Assembly (NCBI GenBank): GCA_003611875.1
Contig: RAYY01000004.1
Coordinates: 1-64,000, forward strand
Length of the DNA stretch: 64,000 nucleotides
Direction of reading: 5' to 3'
Origin: a bacterium D16-56
GTDB lineage: Bacteria > Bacillota > Clostridia > Lachnospirales > Lachnospiraceae
The notes under the pieces are model-generated. The model was not told where the DNA came from, made no database searches, and worked only from the letters and a program-made list of their open reading frames with translations. The position numbers were made by a program, and so were the translations under genes. Positions 41,846 to 51,256 of the stretch are shown piece by piece. Position 1 is the first letter of the stretch, and every line of letters begins with the position of its first letter.

Positions 41846-42670
41846 GTGAGGAAACTTGAATATACATTTAAAACGGACACCCTGTTCAAAATGCTGTTTG
41901 TGCAGTATCCGGAACTGTTAAAGAAACTGGTCGCGGACCTGCTCGGGATACCGTTTCAGAGCATCGGGCAGTTTGTGATACGGAACCCGGAGATGCCTCC
42001 CGAAAACCTGGGGGACAAATTCTGCAGGCTGGACATCAACATGACCGTGAATGGGCAGCGTGTCGATCTGGAAGTGCAGGTATGTAATGAAGGGGATTAC
42101 CCTGAGAGGGTTATGTACTACTGGGCGAGGGAGTTTTCGTCAGCGCTGATGGCCGGACAGGGATATTCCACGCTGCCACATACAATCGTTATCAGCATTA
42201 TAGATTTCATATTGTTCGATTGTAAGGAATATGATTCATTCTTCCAGCCATTAGAAGTTACACGCCATACACTGCTGTCGGATAAGATGGGATTCCATTT
42301 TTTCGAACTTCCCAAACTGCCGGATCATGTGGATGAGGATGATATGTTACTGTTGTGGCTTTCGCTGTTCAAGGCTGAAACGGAAGATGAATTAGAGAAG
42401 ATTAAAGAAATGGAGGTACCGGTTATGAGTCAGGCGATTAATGCTTATTATACGATTACTGCTTCGTCAGAGTTCCGTGAGAAAGAAAGGCTCCGTGCGA
42501 AGGCAAGACATGACGAGGCACAGGCATTGTATAACGCGGATCGGAATGCCAAGATAGGAATTGCTCGAAATATGATAGCAGACGGTGAGTCTATAGAAAA
42601 GATTGTGAGATATACCGGTCTTACAAAGGAGATTATAGAGAATTTGGAAGTTAAAAAATTGACTGAATAA
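41846..42670 (+). CDS. Rpn/PD-(D/E)XK nuclease family protein
   Basis: 274 residues from GTG 41846 (AGAGGAG eight bases upstream). N-terminal nuclease domain: LEYTFKTDTLFKMLFVQYPE, then RLDINMTVNGQRVDLEVQVC (D and ExQ of the active site) and YWAREFSSALMAGQGYSTLP. Family: Rpn recombination-promoting nucleases / PD-(D/E)XK transposase-like. The C-terminus has a helix-turn-helix-like IARNMIADGESIEKIVRYTG-LTKEIIENLE. Intact, on the plus strand amid remnants. Confidence 0.88.
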   Translation: MRKLEYTFKTDTLFKMLFVQYPELLKKLVADLLGIPFQSIGQFVIRNPEMPPENLGDKFCRLDINMTVNGQRVDLEVQVCNEGDYPERVMYYWAREFSSALMAGQGYSTLPHTIVISIIDFILFDCKEYDSFFQPLEVTRHTLLSDKMGFHFFELPKLPDHVDEDDMLLLWLSLFKAETEDELEKIKEMEVPVMSQAINAYYTITASSEFREKERLRAKARHDEAQALYNADRNAKIGIARNMIADGESIEKIVRYTGLTKEIIENLEVKKLTE

Positions 42671-43148
42671 CAATATGTTGAAAGGAGTATAGTTATGCAG
42701 ATAAAATTTGAAATTCTAAAAAAGATATCCTGAGATTCCAGATACAGCAAAAGGTTCCATACATGGCGGATGTTCAGATCCTTTGTTGCTTCAGTATATC
42801 CTCTGGCATTACAGTATTCCCCAAAGGACTGGTAAATCTCAAGATAATCGGATGGGCATTAGAAAAGCTGTACCTGCTTTCTTGGCTCACTCCAGCTTTG
42901 CATAATATATAGCTTTTCATAACCCACACCGCCTTTCTCGTTCATTACGGCTATAATTTTTGCCATTTGTGTTCTCCTTTCGTTTTCCTGTCCGTTTTCC
43001 AGATGTAACGGTATACCAGAACGGTAGTCTGTGGTAAGATAGGTTTGGGTAGTTTGGGTTGGGTAAACAGGGTATAAAAATAGGACTTAATCGGTAAAAC
43101 CCCTTAAATCAAAGGTTTTCTGATTAAGTCCTATGATATCTGCAGCCA
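42671..43148. other. 478-base remnant zone
   Basis: Contains a 12-codon plus-strand frame with AAAGGAG (ATG 42694), a ParA start fragment (42859-42966) and an imperfect hairpin TAGGACTTAATC.../GATTAAGTCCTA at 43081-43133. No complete gene. Confidence 0.6.
42859..42966 (-). pseudogene. parA: ParA ATPase N-terminal fragment
   Basis: ATG 42966 with AGGAG upstream encodes MAKIIAVMNEKGGVG, the start of a ParA/Soj deviant Walker A, then switches to YEKLYIMQSWSEPRKQVQLF and a stop exactly where KT should follow. Deletion junction in the P-loop. Confidence 0.75.
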
Positions 43149-43582
43149 CAGTAAACCTCCATGCGCCCGGCTGCAGACGCGCCACCAATTATGAAAGCTT
43201 GGCGGGCGCACTTGGAATACCTGATTAGAATCGCCTCCGGCGATGGGACTTTCACAGTAAACCTCCATGCGCCCGGCTGCGAACGCGCCACCAATTATGA
43301 AAGCTTGGCGGGCGCACTTGGCATCCCTGATTTTAAATCGCCTCCGGCGATGGGACTTTCACAGTAAACCTCCATGCGCCCGGCTGCGAACGCGCCACCA
43401 ATTATGAAAGCTTGGCGGGCGCACTTGGCATCCCTGATTTTAAATCGCCTCCGGCGATGGGACTTTCACAGTAAACCTCCATGCGCCCGGCTGCGAACGC
43501 GCCACCAATTATGAAAGCTTGGCGGGCGCACTTGGCATCCCTGATTTTAAATCGCCTCCGGCGATGGGACTTTCACAGTAAA
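43149..43582. repeat. Four 107-bp tandem repeats
   Basis: Units start at 43149 (106 bp), 43255, 43362 and 43469 (107 bp each), each beginning CAGTAAACCTCCATGCGCCC and ending GGCGATGGGACTTTCA. Units 2-4 are nearly identical; unit 1 has several changes. Each holds two short hairpins (GCGCC..GGCGC; TCGCC-TCC-GGCGA). 107 is not a multiple of three, so not a repeat protein. Confidence 0.93.
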
Positions 43583-43673
43583 GAAATACAGCCTTCCCGT
43601 TTCAATTATCACAAAAAGGCAGCCGCCCCCTGAGAACGTCTGCCCTTTCCTGTTTCTTATTCCTTAGAACGTG

Positions 43674-43779
43674 TCTGAAAACTCACTCCCACCATCTCCA
43701 CAAGAGTCTCCTGCAGGTGTACGGATGTCCCGCAAATGGTGACGCACATCTGTCAGAAAGCAATTTTAGACACGCTCAC
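43674..43779. mobile_element. MITE-like element, about 106 bp
   Basis: Ends GAACGTGTCTGAAAA and TTTTAGACACGCTC are inverted repeats (GARCGTGTCTRAAA). No coding capacity. Its right end overlaps the stop codon of the flavodoxin pseudogene. Confidence 0.5.
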
Positions 43780-44251
43780 AGCCATTGGGAAGCCCAATCG
43801 AGCAATGCCTTACCAGATATATCCGCAGCAAGCCGTTTTCCTTTAGCTACCTTTGCATTTGGAGCTAAATCCTGCATATTTTTCCCGAATCCCCAATGGA
43901 GCTGCCGCCGGATGTGGCAAAAGGAACTACCGTCTTGCCGCTAAAATCATAAGCTTCCATAAAGGTATCAATAATAGACGGCTCCCGATACCACCACACA
44001 GGAAATCCGACAAATATAACATCATACTGCCCCATATCTTCGGTCTTGAAACGAATTGCCGGACGGCATCCTTTGTCGTTCATCTCAACAGAGCTTCTGC
44101 TGCTTTTGTCCTGCCAGTCCAGATCCTTCCTTGAATACGGAATCTCCGGTATGATCTCAAACAGCTGTGCTCCTGTTTCCTTTGCCAGTCTCTCTGCCAC
44201 CTTTGCAGTCACTCCGCCTGCACTGAAATAGGCTACTAAAACCTTGCTCAT
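43776..44251 (-). pseudogene. Flavodoxin gene with a single-base frameshift
   Basis: ATG 44251 (AGGAGG nine bases upstream): [23 protein letters not shown]-loop SAGGVTA; then [20 protein letters not shown] and [19 protein letters not shown]. Here the frame breaks in a run of five A (about 43882-43886); with one more A it reads [34 protein letters not shown] and stops at 43776. So the protein loses its last ~37 residues. Divergent from a truncated MerR gene, a usual pairing. Confidence 0.85.
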
Positions 44252-44319
44252 TCTCAAAATCCTCCTTGTGATAGTTCCTTGACTTTCAAATGCAAACCTT
44301 TTATAATCAGTTACAGTTA

Positions 44320-44350
44320 ATCATATCACTTAAAGCCCACTTTAAGTCAA
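44320..44350 (-). promoter_or_regulatory. MerR-type promoter/operator of the flavodoxin
   Basis: TTGACT (44350-44345), 19-base spacer, TATGAT (44325-44320). The spacer holds the dyad CTTAAAG-CCC-ACTTTAAG. A long 19-bp spacer with a central dyad is the hallmark of MerR-family control. Confidence 0.82.
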
Positions 44351-44380
44351 GAGTTATTTCAATTTTTCAGGAGATTTATC

Positions 44381-44437
44381 ATGCTGTACACGGTTGGTGA
44401 AATGGCAAAGATACTAGTACGCTGCATTAATTCTTGA
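44381..44437 (+). pseudogene. MerR-family regulator, N-terminal remnant
   Basis: ATG with AGGAG seven bases upstream encodes MLYTVGEMAKIL, the first helix of a MerR domain, then VRCINS and a stop. The rest of the gene is deleted. Confidence 0.75.
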
Positions 44438-44534
44438 GTAAATAGTACTCTCTATCCGCGCCATCTGCACAAACATCCCTTTCAAATAATGCTTTATAAA
44501 TAGAAAGACTACCTCTGTACAAAGGAGAACCCTC

Positions 44535-45890
44535 ATGAATTTAAGCAATTACTTAGCGCCCGAACAGAAACAGAGTCTGTCTGCCAATCAGGTGCAGGCT
44601 TTAAACATCCTGTCTTTTACCAATCAGGAGCTGGAGGATTTTCTGACAAACGAATATCTGGAAAATCCCATGCTGGAAAACACCGAACATAAAGAGAATG
44701 AAATTATGACAAGCATCGAAAAATTCTCCGACGGGGAGGTCTCCTCCACTTATATAGACCAGCACCCAGGCAATCCCAATGAAGATGAACCATGGAGAAG
44801 GGAGCTGTCTGCCAAAAAAGAAAATCTTTTAAAAGAAAATCTTTTAGGACAGCTCAAATGGAATGACTATACCAAGCACCAGTGGAAAATGATGAGTTAT
44901 CTTGTAGACTGCCTGGACGAAAAAGGCTTTTTTACCCATGACCTGGAAGATTTGTCTGCAGCATCAGGCTATGACAGAGATGAACTTCAGCAATGCCTTA
45001 CGATCCTGCAAAAATTAGAACCTGTGGGAATCTTCTCGCCAGATCTGACAGAATGCCTGATCCGACAGCTAAAAGCCAAATCCATTGAGGATGAAACCCT
45101 ATTCCTGCTGTTGAGAGAACATCTGACAAACCTGATAAGCGGGCAGATCGGAACCATTTCCCGAAATTTAGGCATCTCCACCGTTCGGGTGAAAGAGTAT
45201 ATTCATCTTATCGGCAGCCTGAATCCCCGTCCGATTATGGATATCCAGCAGTCGGAAGCCTCCTATGTGGTGCCGGACATTGTCGTATCCCGAGCCGGCG
45301 GAAAATGGAACGTGGAAATCAACGACCAGTGGACAGGAGAATATAAATGCAGCAGCTACTATATTCACATGATGGAGGAATCCGCAGATCCGGAACTGAC
45401 TGCATACTTTAGGGAGCGTCTGGAAAGGGCAAGATTTGTGATCCATTGTGTAGAACAGAGAAGAAAAACCATCATCCGCATTGTGGAAGCCATATTAAAA
45501 CATCAGGAAGATTATTTTGAACAAAAAGGCCCCTTACATCCAATGAGATTAGAAGATATTGCACAGGATCTGGGACTTCATGCCTCCACAGTCAGCCGGG
45601 CTATTAAAGGAAAATATGTACAATACAAAAGAACCGAATCCCTAAAAGCCCTTTTTACGTCCGCCTCGGCAAAAAACACAGAGCAGCAAGAAATCTCTCC
45701 AGAATACATCAAAGAAAAAATCCGCGCCCTCATTGCCGCGGAAGGCAAAAAGCCCCTCAGCGACCAAAAACTGACGGAAAAACTGGCTGATGAGGGAATC
45801 ACAATTTCCAGAAGGGCTGTTGCAAAATACCGCATTCAGATGAATATACCAGACTCCCGGCAGAGAGAGCTTTTTTCTGTCCATCCGTAA
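44535..45890 (+). CDS. rpoN: RNA polymerase sigma-54 factor
   Basis: 451 residues. Region I starts MNLSNYLAPEQKQSLSANQV with the Q/L-rich activator-response segment (LEDFLTNEYLENPMLENTE). The core-binding region follows (QLKWNDYTKHQWKMMSYLVD, LDEKGFF). A helix-turn-helix lies in MRLEDIAQDLGLHASTVSRA. The RpoN box is ISRRAVAKYR near residue 434. Directs transcription from -24/-12 promoters with enhancer-binding activators. Start ATG preceded by AAGGAG. Intact and the first chromosome-like gene after the remnant zone. Confidence 0.95.
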   Translation: MNLSNYLAPEQKQSLSANQVQALNILSFTNQELEDFLTNEYLENPMLENTEHKENEIMTSIEKFSDGEVSSTYIDQHPGNPNEDEPWRRELSAKKENLLKENLLGQLKWNDYTKHQWKMMSYLVDCLDEKGFFTHDLEDLSAASGYDRDELQQCLTILQKLEPVGIFSPDLTECLIRQLKAKSIEDETLFLLLREHLTNLISGQIGTISRNLGISTVRVKEYIHLIGSLNPRPIMDIQQSEASYVVPDIVVSRAGGKWNVEINDQWTGEYKCSSYYIHMMEESADPELTAYFRERLERARFVIHCVEQRRKTIIRIVEAILKHQEDYFEQKGPLHPMRLEDIAQDLGLHASTVSRAIKGKYVQYKRTESLKALFTSASAKNTEQQEISPEYIKEKIRALIAAEGKKPLSDQKLTEKLADEGITISRRAVAKYRIQMNIPDSRQRELFSVHP

Positions 45891-45948
45891 CCTTTCCGTT
45901 TTTCTCAGCCATTACAAAGGTGAAAGTCCTTCCTTTACCTACAGTCAC

Positions 45949-45994
45949 GAAAACCGGCTTCAAACCGATCTGTCTGCCTTTGAAGCCGGTTTTC
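45949..45994. terminator. Bidirectional terminator between rpoN and the desulfidase gene
   Basis: 16-bp perfect stem GAAAACCGGCTTCAAA/TTTGAAGCCGGTTTTC with A- and T-rich outer bases, serving the converging rpoN and desulfidase transcripts. Confidence 0.85.
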
Positions 45995-46045
45995 TCCAAC
46001 ATACCGCTTTCTGCCTGCAGGTAAATTTTTCCGTCCATCGTCCCG

Positions 46046-46113
46046 CTCTGTCAACAGTCCATCTCTATCAACAGTTCATCTCTGTCAGCAGCCCATCTCT
46101 GTCAGCAATCCTT
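46046..46113. repeat. 17-bp tandem repeat, four units
   Basis: Units like CTCTGTCAGCAGCCCAT; the last unit enters the desulfidase stop codon. Confidence 0.7.
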
Positions 46114-47217
46114 CTCCATCATAATATTCAATATTGTGTGATCCGTCTGCACCATTCCAGGACTGCTGATTTTTCCCATATTGCGGATAGATTCCTCTGG
46201 AGTAAACCCGCAGATACCGTCCGTTCCCTGCAGAACCACATCCGATACGGCAAGATAAGCACACATCATTGCCGCATTTGTAGCCGTTGCAAGCTTTAAG
46301 GCACAGCCAATCTTGCCGCCGTCACAAACCATTCCCGTAAGATTGCCGCTCATGTTGATGACAGCATTTCCAATCTGGGCGTCATTGCCTCCAAGAAGCC
46401 AGACCATAGCCGCAGAAGCAGCCGTGGCGGCAGATACTCCGCAGCCGCAGGTAGCAGACAGCTTTCCTGTATAAGACTTGATGTATACATTAAGAGCATG
46501 GGAAAATGCAAGAGCCTTTACCAGCTGTTCCCTGGATGCATGAACGTATTCCGCCATCTCCGCCACCGGCAAAATAGCCGTAATACCGTGATTTCCGCTT
46601 CCCGCGCTGCTCATAACCGTATAGGGACAGCCGCTCATACGACCTTCGGCGCTGCTTGCCACCCGCACCATGGCACGGCTGAAAAGATTGTCTCCCATTG
46701 TGTCGGACCCAAGCTGCTTTTGAAGAACCGATGCAATTCCAATTCCCACAGAATGCTCCAGGCCATAATCCGCAAGCCTTCCGTTCATTTCCATGCCATC
46801 CGTCATGCAGGACAATTCTTCCTCACTGCACTGATCCACAACCCCCTTGATTTCCGCTACAGACATCTCCATCAGCTTTTGATGAATTTCATCATTGGAG
46901 CTGACGGTATACTCTTTTTCCAGAAGCACCTCATGATTTCTCTTGGTCAGGACAATATTGGCATGGGTATTCCGTATCTCGCTGATTCCGATTCCGGCAG
47001 TGGTAATGATCTCTGCCCGTGCATAAAGCTGGGTCTCATTGTGGTTGATCATAACAATCACATGGTGCGCCTCTGCCAATTCAATGGCCCTTCTGGAAAC
47101 CTCCTCATTGATATCTTCCAGAAGCTGAAGGCTTTTCTCAGGATTGCCAAGGCAGGCCCCCAAAGCCGCCGCATATTTCAGGCCCACACGGTCAAATCCG
47201 GGAATCCCCACACTCAT
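46102..47217 (-). pseudogene. L-cysteine desulfidase (CyuA/UPF0597) gene lacking its 5' end
   Basis: 371 residues from the first ATG; the frame extends only to [14 protein letters not shown] before a stop. Family features present: [79 protein letters not shown]. The usual ~45-60 N-terminal residues, including the conserved G-TEP-A region, are absent, and the sequence runs into the start of the divergent symporter with no intergenic space. Degrades cysteine to pyruvate, ammonia and sulfide in the family. This copy is probably inactive, though a shortened enzyme cannot be excluded. Confidence 0.8.
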
Positions 47218-47253
47218 ACCGTTTTTATAGATGCCAGGATTGACCTCAACCTT

Positions 47254-48504
47254 ATGAACGCAAAGAAAATATGGGACAGCTATAAATTTCCGTTATTATT
47301 GTTAGGCGGTATTTTTACAGGAGCCATCCTGGGTATTATCTTAGGGGAAAAGGCCAAGGTTCTGGCTCCTCTTGGAGACATATTCCTGAATCTGATGTTT
47401 ACCATTGTGGTTCCCATGGTCTATGTGTCCATCACAACTGCTGTGGGAAATATGGTCAACATGAAACGCCTTGGAAAGATTCTTGGAAGCCTGGTATGTA
47501 CTTTCGTTGTCACCGGCGGATTTGCCGCGGCCCTGGTCCTGGTTGTAGTCAACCTCTGGCCTCCGGCGGCAAACACGGCAATCACCATGGGTGCGGCAGA
47601 AATAGCGGAGGCTTCCAGCATCAGCGACATGATCGTAGGCGCCCTTACTGTCAATGATTTCAGCGGTCTGATGAGCCGAAGCAACATGCTTCCCATTATT
47701 GTATTTGCTATTATGTCCGGGTTTGCCGTGGCGAAATGCGGCGGTGAGAAAAGCTGGGCCGGAAAACTGCTCAACAATTTAAATGACGTTATTATGTTAA
47801 TGGTTGACATGATCATGAAACTGGCTCCCATTGGACTGGGCGCATATTTCGCCAATTTGGTAGGGGAATTTGGTCCCCAATTGATCGGTGATTACGGCCG
47901 TACCATGCTGGTATATTATCCTATGTGCGCTGTCTATGTACTGATTTTCTTTCCTCTGTACAGCTACTTTGCAGCAGGAAAAACAGGGATCTCACGTATG
48001 CTGAAAAATATTTTCAACCCGGCAGTTACTGCTTTTGCAACCCAAAGCTCTGTAGCAACTCTTCCTGTCAATATGGAGGCATGCAAAAAGATTGGTGTTC
48101 CGGATGATATCAGCAATATTGTGCTTCCCATGGGCGCAACCATGCACATGGACGGCTCCGTGCTGTCCTCCATCACAAAAATAGCCTTTTTGTTCGGCAT
48201 ATTCCAAATGCCTTATGCCGGCGCAGGAACCTACGCCATGTCCATTGTGGTGGCAATTTTAAGCGCCTTTGTGCTGTCCGGCGCTCCTGGCGGCGGCCTG
48301 GTAGGCGAGATGCTGATCGTCAGCCTATTCGGCTTTCCGGCAGAAGCCTTTCCTCTTATTGCCACCATTGGATTCCTGGTTGACCCGGCGGCAACCTGTT
48401 TAAATGCCAGTGGAGATACCATCGCTTCCATGATCATCGCCCGGTTGGTTGAAGGAAAGGATTGGTTAGAGAAACGAATTGCAAATGGCGATGCAGAAGC
48501 CTGA
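47254..48504 (+). CDS. Dicarboxylate/amino acid:cation symporter (DAACS)
   Basis: 416 residues from ATG 47254: [20 protein letters not shown], then [40 protein letters not shown] (serine-rich re-entrant loop), [14 protein letters not shown] and [18 protein letters not shown]. These are the substrate and sodium motifs of the GltP/SstT family. Given neighbours, cysteine or serine is a plausible substrate. No good ribosome site precedes the ATG, because a deletion seems to have removed the shared 5' region with the desulfidase gene. Confidence 0.88.
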   Translation: MNAKKIWDSYKFPLLLLGGIFTGAILGIILGEKAKVLAPLGDIFLNLMFTIVVPMVYVSITTAVGNMVNMKRLGKILGSLVCTFVVTGGFAAALVLVVVNLWPPAANTAITMGAAEIAEASSISDMIVGALTVNDFSGLMSRSNMLPIIVFAIMSGFAVAKCGGEKSWAGKLLNNLNDVIMLMVDMIMKLAPIGLGAYFANLVGEFGPQLIGDYGRTMLVYYPMCAVYVLIFFPLYSYFAAGKTGISRMLKNIFNPAVTAFATQSSVATLPVNMEACKKIGVPDDISNIVLPMGATMHMDGSVLSSITKIAFLFGIFQMPYAGAGTYAMSIVVAILSAFVLSGAPGGGLVGEMLIVSLFGFPAEAFPLIATIGFLVDPAATCLNASGDTIASMIIARLVEGKDWLEKRIANGDAEA

Positions 48505-48571
48505 AGGGTGTGTCCCTTGGGGATGCGTCCTTTGGATATAACAATCAATGATTAAAAGGAGAATGATTAGC

Positions 48572-48943
48572 ATGAATGTAATTGAAACAAACAACGCACC
48601 TGGAGCAATCGGCCCTTACTCTCAAGGCTTTGAGGTCAACGGATTTATATTTACATCCGGACAGATTCCCGTAAATCCCCAGACCGGAGAAATCCCTGAC
48701 GGGATCGCTGCCCAGGCAGAGCAGAGCTGTAAAAATGTAGAGGCAATTCTGACATCATCCGGAAGCGGACTGGAGTTTGTTTTTAAAACCACCTGCTTTT
48801 TGGCCAATATGACAGATTTTGCAGAATTTAATCAGGTATATGCCAAATACTTTACGTCCAAACCAGCCAGAAGCTGTGTGGCAGTAAAAGAGCTGCCAAA
48901 AGGAGTTTTGTGTGAAATAGAAGCCATTGCCGCAAAACAATAA
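48572..48943 (+). CDS. ridA: RidA-family enamine/imine deaminase
   Basis: 123 residues from ATG 48572 (AGGAG upstream): ETNNAPGAIGPYSQGFEVNG, FIFTSGQIPVNPQTGEIPDG, then FVFKTTCFLANMTDFAEFNQ and KPARSCVAVKELPKGVLCEI with the conserved Arg (PARS) and Glu. RidA hydrolyses 2-aminoacrylate, the reactive product of cysteine or serine breakdown, to pyruvate. Its place after the symporter and the desulfidase fits that role exactly. Confidence 0.92.
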   Translation: MNVIETNNAPGAIGPYSQGFEVNGFIFTSGQIPVNPQTGEIPDGIAAQAEQSCKNVEAILTSSGSGLEFVFKTTCFLANMTDFAEFNQVYAKYFTSKPARSCVAVKELPKGVLCEIEAIAAKQ

Positions 48944-49116
48944 AGCATCCGGCGAGAAATTTCTGCTTGTATTATGAAAAGACCATCCAAAGGACACGCC
49001 TTCACACAGGCTTCTTCATAATAAGACAGCTTCCCATCAAAAAGAAATGATAAAAGAAATCATAATTAAGAAATAAAATTAATAAATCAACATAAAAAGA
49101 AAAGGAGACGAAAACC

Positions 49117-49368
49117 ATGAAAGTCACTGTAGTAGGAAGCCATTTATGCCCGGATACTCTTTATGCACTGAATAAGCTGGTAGAAGCAGGAGCAGATATT
49201 GAATTTAAAAATCTTTCCGCCTCTCTGCCGGATCTAAAGATCTATCTGAACCTCCGCGATCAGGATCCGTTGTATGAAAAGGTAAAAACAGGAGGCGGCA
49301 TCGGGATTCCCTGCTTTCTATTAGAAGACGGTACAAAAACGCTGGATTTGAAGGATGTATTAAAATAG
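49117..49368 (+). CDS. Glutaredoxin-like small protein
   Basis: 83 residues: MKVTVVGSHLCPDTLYALNK, a beta strand then single-Cys CPDT, and GGGIGIPCFLLEDGTKTLDL with the cis-Pro that marks the thioredoxin fold. AAAGGAG before ATG. Probably a redox partner or sulfur carrier; last gene of the cysteine/serine cluster. Confidence 0.75.
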   Translation: MKVTVVGSHLCPDTLYALNKLVEAGADIEFKNLSASLPDLKIYLNLRDQDPLYEKVKTGGGIGIPCFLLEDGTKTLDLKDVLK

Positions 49369-49632
49369 AATCATGCCTTGCCGGCAAGCGAAAAGACCAC
49401 TCAAAATTTCGCCTGCCGGCAGGTACTGATCATACGTATAACAGCATCTATCAGTTCCTTGTTATTTGCTTTCAGAAATCTCTCTTTCTTCATGTATTTG
49501 ATATGTGTCTTGTTGCCTGTTTCGTTCTTCTATACCGTCTTATTTGTCCATTATATAAAACATTTCCCTCATTTACAATAAAATATTATAAAATTCCATT
49601 AAATTTCTGCTTTGGGGAACAAGTAATGAAAA

Positions 49633-50907
49633 TCATCTGAAAAAACATAATCTATTAGAAGTTGAAGATAGCACCAATTTTTTACCCTCAATGTCTATGA
49701 ATAGATTGTGGAGACAATATAACATTTTAAGCAATTTTGCATCAATACATGGCTCCGTGGCTCCTGTGGCCCCGGTTGGACCAGCCGCTCCTGCCGGGCC
49801 TGCCTCGCCGGTGGCCCCAGTCGGGCCGGTTACTCCTGCTGCCCCTGCCGCTCCCGTCGGGCCGGTAGCTCCAGTCGGACCGGTTACTCCTGCTGCCCCT
49901 GCTGCTCCCGTCGGGCCGGTGGCTCCAGTCGGACCGGTTACTCCTGCTGCTCCTGCCGCTCCCGTCGGGCCGGTAGCCCCAGTCGGACCGGTTACTCCTG
50001 CTGCTCCTGCCGCTCCCGTCGGGCCGGTGGCCCCAGTCGGACCGGTTACTCCTGCTGCCCCTGCCGCTCCCGTCGGGCCGGTGGCCCCAGTCGGACCGGT
50101 TACTCCTGCTGCCCCTGCCGCTCCCGTCGGGCCGGTGGCCCCAGTCGGACCGGTTACTCCTGCTGCCCCTGCCGCTCCCGTCGGGCCGGTGGCCCCAGTC
50201 GGGCCGGTTACTCCTGCCGAACCGGCCTCACCGGTCGGGCCAGTGGCTCCCGCCGGACCAGCTGCTCCTGCCGGGCCGGTGGCCCCGGTTGGGCCAGTCG
50301 CTCCCACCGAACCAGCTGCTCCTGCCGGGCCGGTGGCTCCTGCCAGTCCTTGAGGACCTTGCGGACCTTGTGCCCCTGCCGGGCCGGTTGCTCCCATTAT
50401 CCCTGGAGCTCCCGTGGGTCCAGTAGAGCCAGTGGGTCCAGTTGCCCCTACCGCTCCGGTTGGACCTGTGGCTCCGGTTGGGCCAGTGGCTCCCACTACT
50501 CCCTGAATCCCCTGTGGGCCTTGTGGACCTTGCGGACCTTGCGAGCCCTGAGGACCTTGCGAACCATTTAGTCCCTGTGGACCTGTAGGACCTGTAGGGC
50601 CTGGTACCCCCTGAAATCCTTGAGGACCCATAGGTCCGGTTGGACCTTGTGGGCCTCTGCAGCAGCAGGATGGACCTGGCGGAAACGGCGGGTTTGGTCC
50701 TGGTGGATTCGGACCTGGCGGAAACGGCGGGTTTGGCCCTGGTGGATTCGGACCTGGCGGAAACGGCGGGTTTGGTCCTGGTGGATTCGGACCTGGCGGA
50801 AACGGCGGCGGACATGGTCTCATTGGGGAATTAGATTGGCAGCCGCAGCCTCTCCTGCCGCCTCCCTGATTTCTTCCCCCACCAAAATTTATAGGATCAC
50901 AATACAT
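49633..50907 (-). CDS. Collagen-like exosporium-type protein
   Basis: 424 residues. N-terminus [27 protein letters not shown], then proline repeats ([12 protein letters not shown]), then about 280 residues of Gly-X-Y rich in GPTGATG and GAAGVTG, and a short tail [20 protein letters not shown]. No signal peptide, as in BclA-type spore-surface proteins. AAAGGAG before ATG and a sigma-K-type promoter upstream. The C-terminal domain is short, possibly because repeat slippage truncated it. A glycosyltransferase gene follows upstream on the same strand. Confidence 0.85.
   Translation of the reverse strand: MYCDPINFGGGRNQGGGRRGCGCQSNSPMRPCPPPFPPGPNPPGPNPPFPPGPNPPGPNPPFPPGPNPPGPNPPFPPGPSCCCRGPQGPTGPMGPQGFQGVPGPTGPTGPQGLNGSQGPQGSQGPQGPQGPQGIQGVVGATGPTGATGPTGAVGATGPTGSTGPTGAPGIMGATGPAGAQGPQGPQGLAGATGPAGAAGSVGATGPTGATGPAGAAGPAGATGPTGEAGSAGVTGPTGATGPTGAAGAAGVTGPTGATGPTGAAGAAGVTGPTGATGPTGAAGAAGVTGPTGATGPTGAAGAAGVTGPTGATGPTGAAGAAGVTGPTGATGPTGAAGAAGVTGPTGATGPTGAAGAAGVTGPTGATGEAGPAGAAGPTGATGATEPCIDAKLLKMLYCLHNLFIDIEGKKLVLSSTSNRLCFFR
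49835..50212. repeat. Seven 54-bp tandem repeats in the collagen-like gene
   Basis: Unit begins CCTGCTGCCCCTGCCGCTCC on the plus strand and encodes 18 residues (six Gly-X-Y triplets). Units differ by only one to three bases, so copy number should vary between strains. Confidence 0.92.
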
Positions 50908-51256
50908 ATGATTACTCCTTTCATCTTCTCTCCGGCAGACTTAAAAACCATACTTTCCTGCAGGCTTCTGGTTCCTGCCGGTTTACTTTATCATATGTAC
51001 TTGCCATAATTTTGGTTCGTCCATCCCCCAACCGATTCGCATATTCAAGCGTATCTGAAAATTGCTTTCTGGCAACTGTCCGTCACAGCTTGTAGAACGC
51101 CATAGGCGCCCCTTGTGAAGATCTTTCTGATTCGACCAGGATACTTTTTCGAGAGTACAGAGGAAAAAGCGGAGGCGTAATGGCACTGCGTTGAGCATTT
51201 TTCCTCTGTGCTGTCGGGAAAGTAGACTGGCGAAACGGAAGGTTATTTAAAACGGG
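50908..51256. other. 349-base intergenic region upstream of the collagen-like gene
   Basis: Carries the sigma-K-type promoter at 50989-51016. The 51140-51230 part has an imperfect GAGTACAGAGGAAAAAGC / TTTTTCCTCTGTGCT inverted pair that may terminate the glycosyltransferase transcript. No gene seen. Confidence 0.6.
50989..51016 (-). promoter_or_regulatory. Sigma-K-type promoter of the collagen-like gene
   Basis: AC (51016-51015), 17 bases, CATATGATA (50997-50989), matching the sporulation consensus AC-N17-CATANNNTA. About 75 bases of leader to the start codon. Confidence 0.65.

Noticed and set aside
43149-43582. Tandem repeats as a CRISPR array
   Set aside because: Units of 107 bp are repeated end to end without unique spacers of constant length, and no cas gene is near.
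46498-47253. 668-residue version of the symporter starting at 46498
   Set aside because: The extra 252 residues are antisense to the desulfidase gene; the symporter family starts at [12 protein letters not shown].
49691-50834. Long frames opposite the intact collagen-like gene
   Set aside because: Same reason; only the minus frame starting with ATG 50907 has a ribosome site and family composition.
51181-51198. Sigma-54-like promoter TGGCAC...GC upstream of the collagen-like gene
   Set aside because: Spacing between GG and GC is 11, not 10, and the second element is not TTGCA-like.
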